A stretch of 9,436 bases of DNA from Candidatus Zhuqueibacterota bacterium (GTDB lineage: Bacteria > KSB1 > UBA2214). The position numbers and the translations under genes are program-made. How positions within the stretch are numbered: the stretch's first letter is position 1; each line of letters starts with the position of its first letter. The stretch lies in the NCBI GenBank assembly GCA_022706175.1, contig JAKJDB010000064.1, positions 1 to 9,436 of the forward strand, written 5' to 3'. Of the stretch, positions 1-7,147 are shown in pieces. Below the pieces are notes generated by a model that was not told the DNA's origin, searched no databases, and was given only the letters and a program-made list of their open reading frames with translations.

Positions 1-951
1 GGCTTGGATAAAAAAGTGGTGATCGTGGATGCGGATTTCGGCGGTCCCAATCAGCACGATATCTTTGGCGTCAAATCAGAACCCGTGTCCTATTGGCGTC
101 ACCTGGACGCACACAAAAGTCTGAATCAACTGATCAAACCCACTTCCTTTAAAAATCTCAGCATCATACCGGGACCGGAGGAGGCGTACGATCCCAAGCA
201 GGCCCACATCATGCGCAAGATCAGAATGGTACAGGCCCTGCGCAACCTGGATGCGGATTACGTCATCATGGATCTGGGGCCGCGCACCCAATCCAATGAT
301 CTTGATTTTTTTCTTACTGCGGATATGCAGGTGTTGTTGTCCACCGGCGAACCGACCAGCCTGGAAAATCTGTCGCGGGTCATCAAAGCGCTGGTCCTGC
401 GCAAGGCGCAGACCGCTTTCAACAGCCTGAGCCGGGAGACCTTTGCACAGAATTTCGATGAATCCGCGGACAGCGTTTCCTTCATCCAAAACCTCACCAG
501 ACAGCTGCGACGGCTGCAGCTGCCGGCAGACGACATCTTTAAACGGGTGCTCAGCAGCTTTAACATTCGGGTCATTTTCAACATGGTGGAATCCGCGGAT
601 TACGCCAAGCAATCGCATCTGTTGAACAAATACTTGAGCAACGAGCTTGGCCTGACCTTTGTCGTGGCCGGCAGCATTCATCACGACCCCGTGGTTCACG
701 AGGCGATGCAGAAGAAGGATATGCAGCGGTTGACCACCTACCGCAGTCACGCCTTTCAGGATATTCTCGAAATCACACAAAAATTAATGGTTACGCGCGC
801 TCGTACGCCGGAATCGCCGGAGTTTAGAACCGTGCGGCCCACGGCTGCGATCAACAAACAGGCGCTCATCTGCTCCAAGCGGTGCAATCTCTGGGATATC
901 TGTGAATTCAAGACACCCGGCGACTATTGCCGGGTCAAGAACTGGAATTAA
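1..951 (+). CDS. MinD/FlhG/ParA-like P-loop ATPase with C-terminal tetracysteine tail (5' partial)
   Basis: The frame is open from base 1, so the gene begins upstream. The TTG at position 4 is not a credible start, because it falls inside the nucleotide-binding fold after the missing Walker A loop. Visible residues 5-17 carry the VDADFGGPN segment typical of MinD/FlhG ATPases. Residues 86-94 (YVIMDLGPR) are the Walker B region, and STGEPTSLEN (113-122) is a further family segment. Residues 130-190 form the longer insert seen in FlhG-like P-loop proteins of Deltaproteobacteria and relatives. The family uses ATP-driven dimerisation to position flagella, division sites or other polar structures; which cargo applies here cannot be told. 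All four cysteines of the visible protein lie in the last 26 residues (290, 294, 300, 309; C-x3-C-x5-C-x8-C), suggesting a Zn or Fe-S site. A hairpin after the stop separates it from the nuo genes, so functional linkage to complex I is doubtful. Confidence 0.85.
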   Translation, partial: GLDKKVVIVDADFGGPNQHDIFGVKSEPVSYWRHLDAHKSLNQLIKPTSFKNLSIIPGPEEAYDPKQAHIMRKIRMVQALRNLDADYVIMDLGPRTQSNDLDFFLTADMQVLLSTGEPTSLENLSRVIKALVLRKAQTAFNSLSRETFAQNFDESADSVSFIQNLTRQLRRLQLPADDIFKRVLSSFNIRVIFNMVESADYAKQSHLLNKYLSNELGLTFVVAGSIHHDPVVHEAMQKKDMQRLTTYRSHAFQDILEITQKLMVTRARTPESPEFRTVRPTAAINKQALICSKRCNLWDICEFKTPGDYCRVKNWN

Positions 952-953
952 AT

Positions 954-979
954 CGGAGCGCGAGGCCTCTCGTGCTCTG
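954..979 (+). terminator. Stem-loop just downstream of the MinD-like gene, probable transcript end
   Basis: Three nucleotides after the TAA at 949-951, positions 954-964 pair with 969-979 to give an 11-bp stem. Nine pairs are Watson-Crick and two are G-U (955/978 and 960/973), closed by a GCCT tetraloop at 965-968. No run of T follows, so this is not a textbook intrinsic terminator. It could act as an atypical terminator or as a 3' mRNA stabiliser. Its place between two unrelated genes, before a promoter-like region, supports a role in ending the upstream transcript. Confidence 0.5.
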
Positions 980-1076
980 CCTGTCCCCTGCCGGGCAATC
1001 CAAACGCCCCTGTTCAACGACCGTCGTCGACTAATTCCTGGCCTCACCCTATTATCTGAGAAGGTTCAACAACATT

Positions 1077-1140
1077 TTCGCTTTGCAGCCGCCAAACCGT
1101 TATAAAACCGCTTGCGTTTGTGCCGGTCTATGGTTAAATT
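1077..1140 (+). promoter_or_regulatory. Candidate sigma-70-like promoter(s) for the nuo operon
   Basis: The 263-nt gap before nuoA holds two candidates. One is TTGCGT (1112-1117), a 17-nt spacer, then TAAATT (1135-1140). The other is a good -10 box TATAAA (1101-1106) with only a poor -35 (TTCGCT, 1077-1082, 18-nt spacer). Both would leave an untranslated leader of roughly 70-110 nt before the nuoA ATG. The preceding hairpin and the absence of any gene in the gap make a promoter here likely, but the exact boxes are weak matches. If the organism uses a Bacteroidota-type sigma factor, these consensus sequences would not apply. Confidence 0.35.
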
Positions 1141-1206
1141 GATCCACATTATCTGATAGCCCCTTCCGTGGGATGGATCAGTTGCTGGGTGACCCCTTTA
1201 TCTGTC

Positions 1207-1210
1207 GGAG
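1207..1210 (+). promoter_or_regulatory. Ribosome binding site deciding the nuoA start
   Basis: GGAG lies 4 nt before the ATG at 1215. An earlier in-frame ATG at 1173 would add 14 residues that do not look like a NuoA N-terminus and has no comparable Shine-Dalgarno sequence, so 1215 is preferred. Confidence 0.6.
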
Positions 1211-1214
1211 AACC

Positions 1215-1580
1215 ATGCCTCTGGAGATTACGCCCATTCTGGTGCTGCTATTGCTGGTGCTCGGCGTGGTAGGCGCCATCTATCTGTTAACCTATCTGCT
1301 GGGCCCGCGGCGGCCCGGAGCCGTCAAACTTTCCCCCTACGAATCAGGCAAAGAGCCCATCGGTGACGCCCGTATTCGATTCCCCATTCGTTTTTATCTT
1401 ATCGCCATGCTGTTCGTGCTGTTCGACATCGAACTGGTCTTTTTTTATCCCTGGGCCGTGGTCTACAAAAAGCTGCTTTCCGCCGGCTCCTTCATCCTCA
1501 TCGAGATGGTCCTCTTTATCGCCTTGCTCCTGATCGGCTATATTTACGCTTGGAAAAGGGGAGCGCTGCAATGGGACTAG
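1215..1580 (+). CDS. nuoA: NADH-quinone oxidoreductase subunit A
   Basis: NuoA (ND3 homologue) is a small membrane subunit of complex I next to NuoH. Its loop helps shape the quinone cavity and the coupling between quinone reduction and proton pumping. The predicted protein is 121 aa, normal for the family, with three hydrophobic helices at about residues 6-28, 57-80 and 91-113. The family loop SPYESGKEP (40-48) is present, and helix 2 carries the conserved block [12 protein letters not shown] followed by [12 protein letters not shown], with acidic Asp71 and Glu73 in the membrane. The start at 1215 is chosen for its GGAG site and family length. It is the first gene of the operon, and its last 10 nt overlap the start of nuoB, which points to translational coupling. 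The T-rich run at 1440-1446 lies within helix 2. Confidence 0.96.
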   Translation: MPLEITPILVLLLLVLGVVGAIYLLTYLLGPRRPGAVKLSPYESGKEPIGDARIRFPIRFYLIAMLFVLFDIELVFFYPWAVVYKKLLSAGSFILIEMVLFIALLLIGYIYAWKRGALQWD

Positions 1581-2050
1581 AAAGCGCCTTGAGGGACTCG
1601 GTTTTCACCACCCGTTTGGATGCGTTTATCAATTGGGGCCGCAAAAACTCGCTCTGGCCCATGCCTTTCGGCACCGCCTGCTGCGCCATTGAATTCATGT
1701 GCGTGCTGGGGCCGAAATTCGATATGGGCCGTTTCGGCGCAGAGGCCATGCGCTTTTCCCCAAGGCAATCGGATATGATGATCGTGTCCGGCCGCGTCAG
1801 CATTAAAATGATGCCGGTGCTGCAAAGGATCTATCGCCAGATGGCTGAACCAAAATGGGTCATCTCCATGGGCGCCTGCGCGTCCACCGGCGGCGTATTC
1901 GACACCTATTCGACCGTCCAGGGCATCGACCGCTTCATCCCCGTGGACGTGTACGTGCCTGGCTGTCCGCCCAGACCGGAAACCGTCATCGACGCGGTGA
2001 TGAAGCTGCAGAAAAAAATCGAATCAGAGCGATCGAGGGATTATCACTAG
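1571..2050 (+). CDS. nuoB: NADH-quinone oxidoreductase subunit B (cluster N2)
   Basis: NuoB (PSST homologue) carries the terminal 4Fe-4S cluster N2, which hands electrons to quinone at the interface with NuoD. The protein is 159 aa. The four expected ligands are present: adjacent Cys37-Cys38 (GTACCAIEF), Cys103 (MGACASTGG) and Cys132 (VPGCPPRPE). Their spacing matches E. coli NuoB with a constant offset of 26 residues, so only the N-terminus is shorter. Other family blocks are [12 protein letters not shown] (63-74) and [14 protein letters not shown] (124-137). The ATG at 1571 has a purine-rich GGGGAG site about 7 nt upstream, whereas a TTG at 1550 in the same frame lacks support. It overlaps nuoA by 10 nt and ends 3 nt before nuoC. 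Confidence 0.97.
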   Translation: MGLESALRDSVFTTRLDAFINWGRKNSLWPMPFGTACCAIEFMCVLGPKFDMGRFGAEAMRFSPRQSDMMIVSGRVSIKMMPVLQRIYRQMAEPKWVISMGACASTGGVFDTYSTVQGIDRFIPVDVYVPGCPPRPETVIDAVMKLQKKIESERSRDYH

Positions 2051-2053
2051 ATC

Positions 2054-2563
2054 ATGGAAAACGCCGAACTGCGAAAGAAAATAGAAAACCGTTTTCCCGC
2101 CAGCGCCTGGCAGACGCAGGTTCCGTCCGGCGTCTGGACGCTGGTGGCGGAACGGTCGGGCATCGTGGAACTGCTGCGTTTTTTACGCGACGATGCCGAG
2201 CTGGCCTTTGATTTTTTAATGGACCTGTTCGGCGTCGATTATTTGGAGATGGAGGCGGCGGAACGGTTTGCGGTCGTCTACCACCTCTACTCTATGAAAC
2301 ACGGCCACCGGCTGCGGGTCAAGGCGTTCATCCCCGAAACGTCGGCCGCCATCGACTCGGTGGCCGGAATCTATCCGGCGGCCGACTGGGCGGAGCGCGA
2401 GACCTATGACCAGTACGGCATTCGCTTCACCGGCCATCCGGATCTGCGCCGCATCCTCAACCCTGATGATTTCACCGGCCATCCCCTGCGCAAGGATTTT
2501 CCGGTGGAGGGCATCGGGTACCGCGACCAATTCGAAAAAATCGTCCGCACCAGGGCACAATAA
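2054..2563 (+). CDS. nuoC: NADH-quinone oxidoreductase subunit C
   Basis: NuoC (30-kDa subunit homologue) is a cofactor-free structural protein of the peripheral arm that packs against NuoD. The protein is 169 aa, a typical size for an unfused NuoC. The diagnostic C-terminal signature is clear: WAERETYDQYGIRF (112-125), then GHPDLRRILNPDDF (127-140) and GHPLRKDFPVEG (142-153). The more variable N-terminal alpha/beta half (about 1-100) includes DLFGVDYL (57-64), also usual for the family. It starts 3 nt after the nuoB stop. The nearest Shine-Dalgarno-like sequence (GAGGGA, 2035-2040) is 13 nt away, so translation probably depends on coupling to nuoB. It is separate from nuoD, unlike the fused nuoCD of enterobacteria. 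Confidence 0.96.
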   Translation: MENAELRKKIENRFPASAWQTQVPSGVWTLVAERSGIVELLRFLRDDAELAFDFLMDLFGVDYLEMEAAERFAVVYHLYSMKHGHRLRVKAFIPETSAAIDSVAGIYPAADWAERETYDQYGIRFTGHPDLRRILNPDDFTGHPLRKDFPVEGIGYRDQFEKIVRTRAQ

Positions 2564-2571
2564 ATTTACAG

Positions 2572-3807
2572 ATGACGGATATGACCGCCGAAGCGAAACC
2601 GATGCATGAATTCATCTATGATCCCGATGACGAGCGCATGCTGCTCAATTTCGGGCCCTCCCATCCTGCAACCCACGGCACTCTTCGCCTGCTGCTGGAA
2701 CTGGACGGCGAACGCATCGTCGACTGCGTGCCGGAGATCGGCTATCTGCACCATGGCTTTGAAAAACTGGGCGAATACCGGACCTACAATCAAACGGTGA
2801 CCATCACCGACCGAATGAACTACCTCTCCCCCATGAACAACAACCTGGCCTATATCCTCTCCGTAGAGCAGCTGTTCGGCATTCAGGTGACCAAACGGGC
2901 GGAATATCTTCGCGTTATTCTGGCGGAACTGAGCCGGATCATGGACCACCTCATCTGCATCGGCACGCACGCCATGGACCTGGGCGCTTTTACGGTGCTG
3001 CTCTATTTCATGCGCGAGAGAGAAAACATCTACAACCTGTTCGAGCTGTTGACCGGCACCCGCCTGACCATCAGCTATGTTCGCGTCGGCGGGTTCGCCC
3101 GCGATCGCGATATTCCGGACGAATTCTTTCCCATGCTGTATAAAGTGCTCGCCGGATTGCCCGGAACGATCGACGAAGTGGACCGTTTGCTGTCGCACAA
3201 TAAAATTTATTTGGACCGAACCAAAGAGGTGGGCGTGCTCAGCAAGGAGGACGCCGCCCGCTATGCCGTCACCGGCCCGTGTCTGCGCGCCAGCGCCATT
3301 CCGTGGGACCTGCGCGTTCAGCACCCCTATTCCTCCTATCAGGATTTCACATTCGATATTCCGGTGGGCACAACCGGCGACGTCTATGACCGCTACCTCG
3401 TGCGCATGGAGGAGATGCGGCAATCCATCCGCATCATCCAACAGGCGATCGCCCATTTTCCGGACGGCCCTCTGAACGTCGATTCGGACTCTAAGGTCAT
3501 GCTGCCGGAAAAGAAAGAGGTCTACGGCTCCATAGAGGGATTGATCCATCAGTTTGAAGTCATCATGCTCAACCGCGGCAGTCGTGCTCCGCTCGGTGAG
3601 GCCTATGTTCCGACCGAAGCGCCCAACGGCGAGCTGGGCTATTTTATCGTCAGCAACCAGGGCAACGGCCCTTACCGGTTTCGCGTACGGCCGCCGTCGT
3701 TCTATCACTTTCAGGTGATTCCGCTGCTCTTGCGCGGCCGATTGTTGTCCGATGCGGTTTCAGTGCTCAGCAGTCTGAACATCATCGCCGGCGAACTGGA
3801 TCGTTGA
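2572..3807 (+). CDS. nuoD: NADH-quinone oxidoreductase subunit D (quinone-site subunit)
   Basis: NuoD (49-kDa homologue, descended from NiFe-hydrogenase large subunits) forms the quinone pocket with NuoB. The protein is 411 aa, usual length. Visible motifs are NFGPSHPATHGTLRL (26-40), PEIGYLHHGFEKLGEYRTYN (54-73), DRMNYLSPMNNN (80-91), GPCLRASAIPWDLR (midway) and the C-terminal PSFYHFQVIPLLLRG. His35 and Tyr84 align, with a constant offset of 3, with His38 and Tyr87 of Thermus Nqo4, which contact the quinone headgroup. The hydrogenase metal-ligand cysteines are absent, as expected. The protein ends NIIAGELDR, a slight variant of the usual family ending. Starts at 2572, 2581 or 2602 are possible because no strong Shine-Dalgarno site is seen; 2572 keeps an 8-nt gap from nuoC. 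A 46-nt gap follows before nuoE. Confidence 0.97.
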   Translation: MTDMTAEAKPMHEFIYDPDDERMLLNFGPSHPATHGTLRLLLELDGERIVDCVPEIGYLHHGFEKLGEYRTYNQTVTITDRMNYLSPMNNNLAYILSVEQLFGIQVTKRAEYLRVILAELSRIMDHLICIGTHAMDLGAFTVLLYFMRERENIYNLFELLTGTRLTISYVRVGGFARDRDIPDEFFPMLYKVLAGLPGTIDEVDRLLSHNKIYLDRTKEVGVLSKEDAARYAVTGPCLRASAIPWDLRVQHPYSSYQDFTFDIPVGTTGDVYDRYLVRMEEMRQSIRIIQQAIAHFPDGPLNVDSDSKVMLPEKKEVYGSIEGLIHQFEVIMLNRGSRAPLGEAYVPTEAPNGELGYFIVSNQGNGPYRFRVRPPSFYHFQVIPLLLRGRLLSDAVSVLSSLNIIAGELDR

Positions 3808-3853
3808 CATCACGGACGCTTCTCTGTTTCGCATTAACATAGGTTTTGATCTC

Positions 3854-4327
3854 ATGGCCATCTCATTTTCTGCGCAAGCCCTGGAAGCCTTTCATCAGCT
3901 CATCGCCCCGTATCCGGAAAAATCCGCAGCCCTGATCCCGGTGCTGCATCTGGCCAAACGGGAATTCAACGCCATGACTCCGGAGGTGATGAGCTATGTG
4001 GCCGGTCTGCTCGACGTAGCGCCGACCCGGGTGATGGATGTGGTCTCGTTTTATACGCTGTTTCCACGTGAACAGGAGGGCCGCTACGTCATTCAGGTAT
4101 GCGCCACGTTGTCCTGCAGCCTCATGGGTGCGGAGACCATCCTCGACTATTTGCAGAAGAAATTACAGATCGGTATCGGTGAAACCACAGCCGACCGGCG
4201 CTTTACGCTCAAAAAAGTGGAATGCCTCGGCTCCTGCGGCACCGCCCCGGTGATGCAGATCAACGACGACTATTACGAAAACCTGACGCCGGCTCGCATC
4301 GACGAAATATTATCCAGTTTGCCATAA
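3854..4327 (+). CDS. nuoE: NADH-quinone oxidoreductase subunit E (2Fe-2S cluster N1a)
   Basis: NuoE (24-kDa homologue) is a thioredoxin-fold protein that binds the 2Fe-2S cluster N1a beside the FMN of NuoF. The protein is 157 aa, normal size. The four ligands are at Cys83 and Cys88 (C-x4-C in QVCATLSCSL) and Cys124 and Cys128 (C-x3-C in VECLGSCGTAPVMQIND). The N-terminal helical part (about 10-75) contains the family segments LIPVLHLAKREF and VVSFYTLF. The start at 3854 has only a weak AGG about 11 nt upstream. The 46-nt gap from nuoD is longer than the tight junctions around it, so expression could be set partly independently, though no promoter is evident there. nuoF begins 3 nt after its stop, as expected for partners in the NADH-dehydrogenase module. 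Confidence 0.97.
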   Translation: MAISFSAQALEAFHQLIAPYPEKSAALIPVLHLAKREFNAMTPEVMSYVAGLLDVAPTRVMDVVSFYTLFPREQEGRYVIQVCATLSCSLMGAETILDYLQKKLQIGIGETTADRRFTLKKVECLGSCGTAPVMQINDDYYENLTPARIDEILSSLP

Positions 4328-4330
4328 ACT

Positions 4331-5602
4331 ATGAACGAAAAATATTTCTTAAACCATATCGACTGTCCTGAATCCAACACCCTGGCTTTTTACCTGCAGC
4401 AGGGCGGCTATCAAACCTGGAAGCGGGTGCTGCGCGAGCAAAGCCCGGAGCAGATCATCGAAGAGGTCAAGCGCTCCGGACTGCGCGGCCGCGGCGGCGC
4501 CGGATTTCCCACCGGGCTGAAATGGAGCTTTGTGCCGCGCCAATCCGCCTCGCCGAAATATCTGGTGTGCAATGCCGACGAGTCGGAGCCGGGCACCTTC
4601 AAAGACCGCTATCTGATCGAGCGGGAACCGCACCTGCTTTTGGAAGGCATGGCTATTGCCGCCTATGCCATCGGCAGCCGACAGGCCTTTATTTACATTC
4701 GCGGCGAATTCGCCTATGGCGCTCAAGTGCTTGAGCGGGCCATTCACGAGGCGACGGAAGCGGGATTCCTCGGCAAAAACATTCAGGCCGGCGGTTTTGA
4801 CCTGCAGATCACCGTGCATCGCGGCGCCGGCGCCTATATCTGCGGCGAGGAGACCGGCCTGCTCGAATCGCTGGAGGGCAAACGCGGCTGGCCAAGGCTC
4901 AAGCCGCCCTTTCCCGCCACCAAAGGGGCGTTCGGCTGTCCCACGGTGGTGAACAATGTGGAAACCCTGGTCAATCTGCCGGTGATCCTGAGCATCGGCG
5001 CTGACCGCTATGCGGCCATCGGCTCCAACGAAAAAAATACCGGCCCCAAACTCTATTGCCTCTCCGGCCATGTCAACAGGCCCGGCCTCTACGAGTTCCC
5101 GTTGGGAAAAAATCTTCAGGAGCTCATCTATCAGGAGGCCGGCGGCATTCGCAACGGTAAAAAACTCAAGGCGGTCATTCCCGGCGGCTCTTCGGTGCCG
5201 GTGCTGCGCGCGGATGAGATCGACGTGGCCATGGACTTTGACGCCCTGGCCGGCCGCGGCTCCATGCTCGGCTCCGCCGGCATCATCGTGATGGATGAAG
5301 ACACCTGCATGGTTGATGCGCTGCTCAATCTGGAGACCTTTTACAGCCACGAATCCTGCGGCCAGTGCACGCCCTGCCGCGAGGGCACCACGTGGATGAA
5401 AAAAATCCTCAGCCGCATCGAGCACGGGCAGGGCAGGCCGGAGGACCTACCGCTGCTGGAGGATATTGCGCGCCACATTCAAGGCCGCACCATCTGCCCG
5501 TTGGGCGACGCCGCCGCCATGCCTGCGGCCAGTTTCCTCAAGCAATTCAGGCAAGAGTTCGTCGAACATATCGAACAGAAAAAATGCCCACACTCAAAAT
5601 AG
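4331..5602 (+). CDS. nuoF: NADH-quinone oxidoreductase subunit F (NADH/FMN site, cluster N3)
   Basis: NuoF (51-kDa homologue) binds NADH and FMN, takes the hydride and passes electrons through 4Fe-4S cluster N3. The protein is 423 aa, normal for the family. Motifs in order: the glycine-rich nucleotide loop LRGRGGAGFPTGLKW (51-65), NADESEPGTFKDR (81-93) for FMN/NADH binding, YICGEETGLLESLEG (169-183), a SLBB-like segment around 235-290, and the cluster N3 ligands Cys343, Cys346, Cys349 (SCGQCTPCREGT) with Cys389 (TICPLGDAAAMP). The start follows the nuoE stop by 3 nt with no strong Shine-Dalgarno site, so coupled translation is likely. The last 19 nt overlap the start of nuoG. Its presence, with nuoE and nuoG, shows that this complex is NADH-oxidising and is not one of the ferredoxin- or F420-linked 11- or 12-subunit forms. 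Confidence 0.98.
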   Translation: MNEKYFLNHIDCPESNTLAFYLQQGGYQTWKRVLREQSPEQIIEEVKRSGLRGRGGAGFPTGLKWSFVPRQSASPKYLVCNADESEPGTFKDRYLIEREPHLLLEGMAIAAYAIGSRQAFIYIRGEFAYGAQVLERAIHEATEAGFLGKNIQAGGFDLQITVHRGAGAYICGEETGLLESLEGKRGWPRLKPPFPATKGAFGCPTVVNNVETLVNLPVILSIGADRYAAIGSNEKNTGPKLYCLSGHVNRPGLYEFPLGKNLQELIYQEAGGIRNGKKLKAVIPGGSSVPVLRADEIDVAMDFDALAGRGSMLGSAGIIVMDEDTCMVDALLNLETFYSHESCGQCTPCREGTTWMKKILSRIEHGQGRPEDLPLLEDIARHIQGRTICPLGDAAAMPAASFLKQFRQEFVEHIEQKKCPHSK

Positions 5603-7143
5603 ACGATCAAGAGATCACCGTAGAGCCCGGCGCCTCTGTTTTGCAGGCGGCGCTGGCCAACGGCATCGAGATCCCGCATTATTGCTGGCACCCCGCTCTA
5701 TCGGTCGCCGGCAGCTGCCGCATGTGTCTGGTGGAAATAGAAGGATCGCCCAAGCTGCAACTCTCCTGCGCCACGGAAGCGCGCGACGGCATGGTCGTTC
5801 GCACCCAAACCGATCAAGTCAGAGATGCGCGCAAAAGCATGCTCGAGTTTTTCCTCATCAATCATCCGCTGGATTGCCCGATCTGCGATAAGGCCGGAGA
5901 GTGTCTGCTGCAGGACTATACCTGGAAATATGGCACCTCGCATAGCCGTATGGTGGAGGATAAACGGGAACGGCCGACGAAAGACCTGGGCGGCCATATT
6001 CTGCTCTATCGCAATCGCTGCGTGCTCTGCAGCCGCTGCGTCCGCTTTTATCGGGAGGTCGTCGGCGAGCCCTATCTGTTTATCGAGCACCGCGGCTACC
6101 ACAGCGATATCTCCATCTTTCCCGGCCGAGGGCTGACGCACAAAATGACCGGCAACATCGTCGAGATCTGTCCGGTGGGCTGTCTCATCGACAAGGACTT
6201 TCTCTTCCACGCTCGGGTGTGGAATCTGCAGAGGAGTAAAAGCGTTTGCCCCGGTTGCAGCAGCGGCTGCACTATTTATCTCGAGCACAAGGACCAACGC
6301 GTCTTTCGCATCCGCACCCGGGAGAACCCGGCCATGCAGCAACAGTGGATCTGCGACGACGGACGTTACCTGTATCATCGCTATGAAAACCTCAACCGTC
6401 CCGAGGGCCCTCGGACCCGTCAGGCCGGAACGCTCAAGCCCCAGACCTGGGAACAGGCGATGACCCACGCCGTAGAGGCCCTGCAGAAAAATCCGGGCCA
6501 GCTGGCCGCGGTGGGCTCTGCCTTTGCCAGCTGTGAAGAGAATTATCTGTTGCGCAAAATTTTCCGCCAGGTCCTCGAATGCGAACACCTCAGCTTTTAT
6601 GCGCCGGCGATCGAGGAGGCGGATACGGTCTTTCGGAGCGGCTTTGCCGTGCGCGGCGATAAAAGTCCGAACCGCAAGGGCGCCGAACTGCTGTTGGGCG
6701 ATCAAACGGATTTTTACCAGGCCATCGAAAGCGGACGGATCACCCGTTTGTTCCTGATCACCGGAGATCCGCTCCTGCGCCTCACAGCGGAGCAGAAACG
6801 GATCCTGGCCAAACTGCAAGAGTTGTGGGTGCTGGACATTCAAAGCACGGAATGGGACGATGTGGCCCACCACCTCTGGCCCATCGCCTGCTTTACAGAG
6901 ACTCAAGGCGCCTATGTAAACGCACAGGGACAGGTGCAACGGTTTCAGCGCGCGCTGCAGCCGCCGCAAGGGGTCCGGCCGGGCTGGGAGGTGCTGCTGG
7001 ATCTGCTGCGCAGGCTGGCGCCGGGCGCCAGTATGCTGTCCGCAACCGATGTGCTCGACGCACTGGCGATGGAAGAGCCGGCGTGGCGCACTATCAGCTA
7101 TTTCAAACTGGGCGACCAGGGTCTGCCCATCGAATCAAGGTAA
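5584..7143 (+). CDS. nuoG: NADH-quinone oxidoreductase subunit G, short form with cluster N7
   Basis: NuoG (75-kDa homologue) carries the electron chain from NuoF towards NuoI. Ligands visible: N1b 2Fe-2S at Cys34, 45, 48, 62; N5 at His94, Cys98, Cys101, Cys107; N4 at Cys146, 149, 152 and 196. Cys222, 225, 229 and 257 form C-x2-C-x3-C-x27-C, the pattern of the optional cluster N7 of E. coli and Thermus. The protein is only 519 aa against roughly 700-900 in many bacteria. After about residue 265 the molybdopterin-oxidoreductase-like domain is reduced to about 250 residues, with recognisable pieces LITGDPLLRLT (391-401) and ETQGAYVNAQGQVQRF (439-454). The ending ISYFKLGDQGLPI looks like a genuine C-terminus and not a truncation. 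The ATG at 5584 overlaps nuoF by 19 nt and matches the family N-terminus; an upstream GTG at 5365 would run antagonistically through the nuoF cluster region. Confidence 0.96.
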   Translation: MPTLKIDDQEITVEPGASVLQAALANGIEIPHYCWHPALSVAGSCRMCLVEIEGSPKLQLSCATEARDGMVVRTQTDQVRDARKSMLEFFLINHPLDCPICDKAGECLLQDYTWKYGTSHSRMVEDKRERPTKDLGGHILLYRNRCVLCSRCVRFYREVVGEPYLFIEHRGYHSDISIFPGRGLTHKMTGNIVEICPVGCLIDKDFLFHARVWNLQRSKSVCPGCSSGCTIYLEHKDQRVFRIRTRENPAMQQQWICDDGRYLYHRYENLNRPEGPRTRQAGTLKPQTWEQAMTHAVEALQKNPGQLAAVGSAFASCEENYLLRKIFRQVLECEHLSFYAPAIEEADTVFRSGFAVRGDKSPNRKGAELLLGDQTDFYQAIESGRITRLFLITGDPLLRLTAEQKRILAKLQELWVLDIQSTEWDDVAHHLWPIACFTETQGAYVNAQGQVQRFQRALQPPQGVRPGWEVLLDLLRRLAPGASMLSATDVLDALAMEEPAWRTISYFKLGDQGLPIESR

Positions 7144-7147
7144 GCGC

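Noticed and set aside
902..1105. Small open frame across the gap before nuoA
   Set aside because: It overlaps the end of the MinD-like gene, crosses the hairpin, and has no recognisable protein features or ribosome binding site.
1173..1214. 14-residue N-terminal extension of nuoA from the ATG at 1173
   Set aside because: No good Shine-Dalgarno sequence, no NuoA-like sequence, and the ATG at 1215 has GGAG just upstream.
2566..3708. Long antisense open frame (380 codons) opposite nuoD
   Set aside because: It mirrors the nuoD codon structure in a GC-rich gene and its translation is His/Gln/Asp-rich low-complexity sequence with no recognisable family. nuoD itself has full family motifs.
4349..5425. 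Long antisense open frame (358 codons) opposite nuoF
   Set aside because: Shadow of nuoF; an Ala/Gly/His-rich translation with no motif.
5365..5583. 73-codon N-terminal extension of nuoG from a GTG at 5365
   Set aside because: It runs through the nuoF cluster N3 coding region, is Arg/His/Pro-rich, and the NuoG family N-terminus begins exactly at the ATG at 5584.
5698..6969. Long antisense open frame (423 codons) opposite nuoG
   Set aside because: Shadow of nuoG; no family resemblance, and the sense frame contains all cluster ligands.
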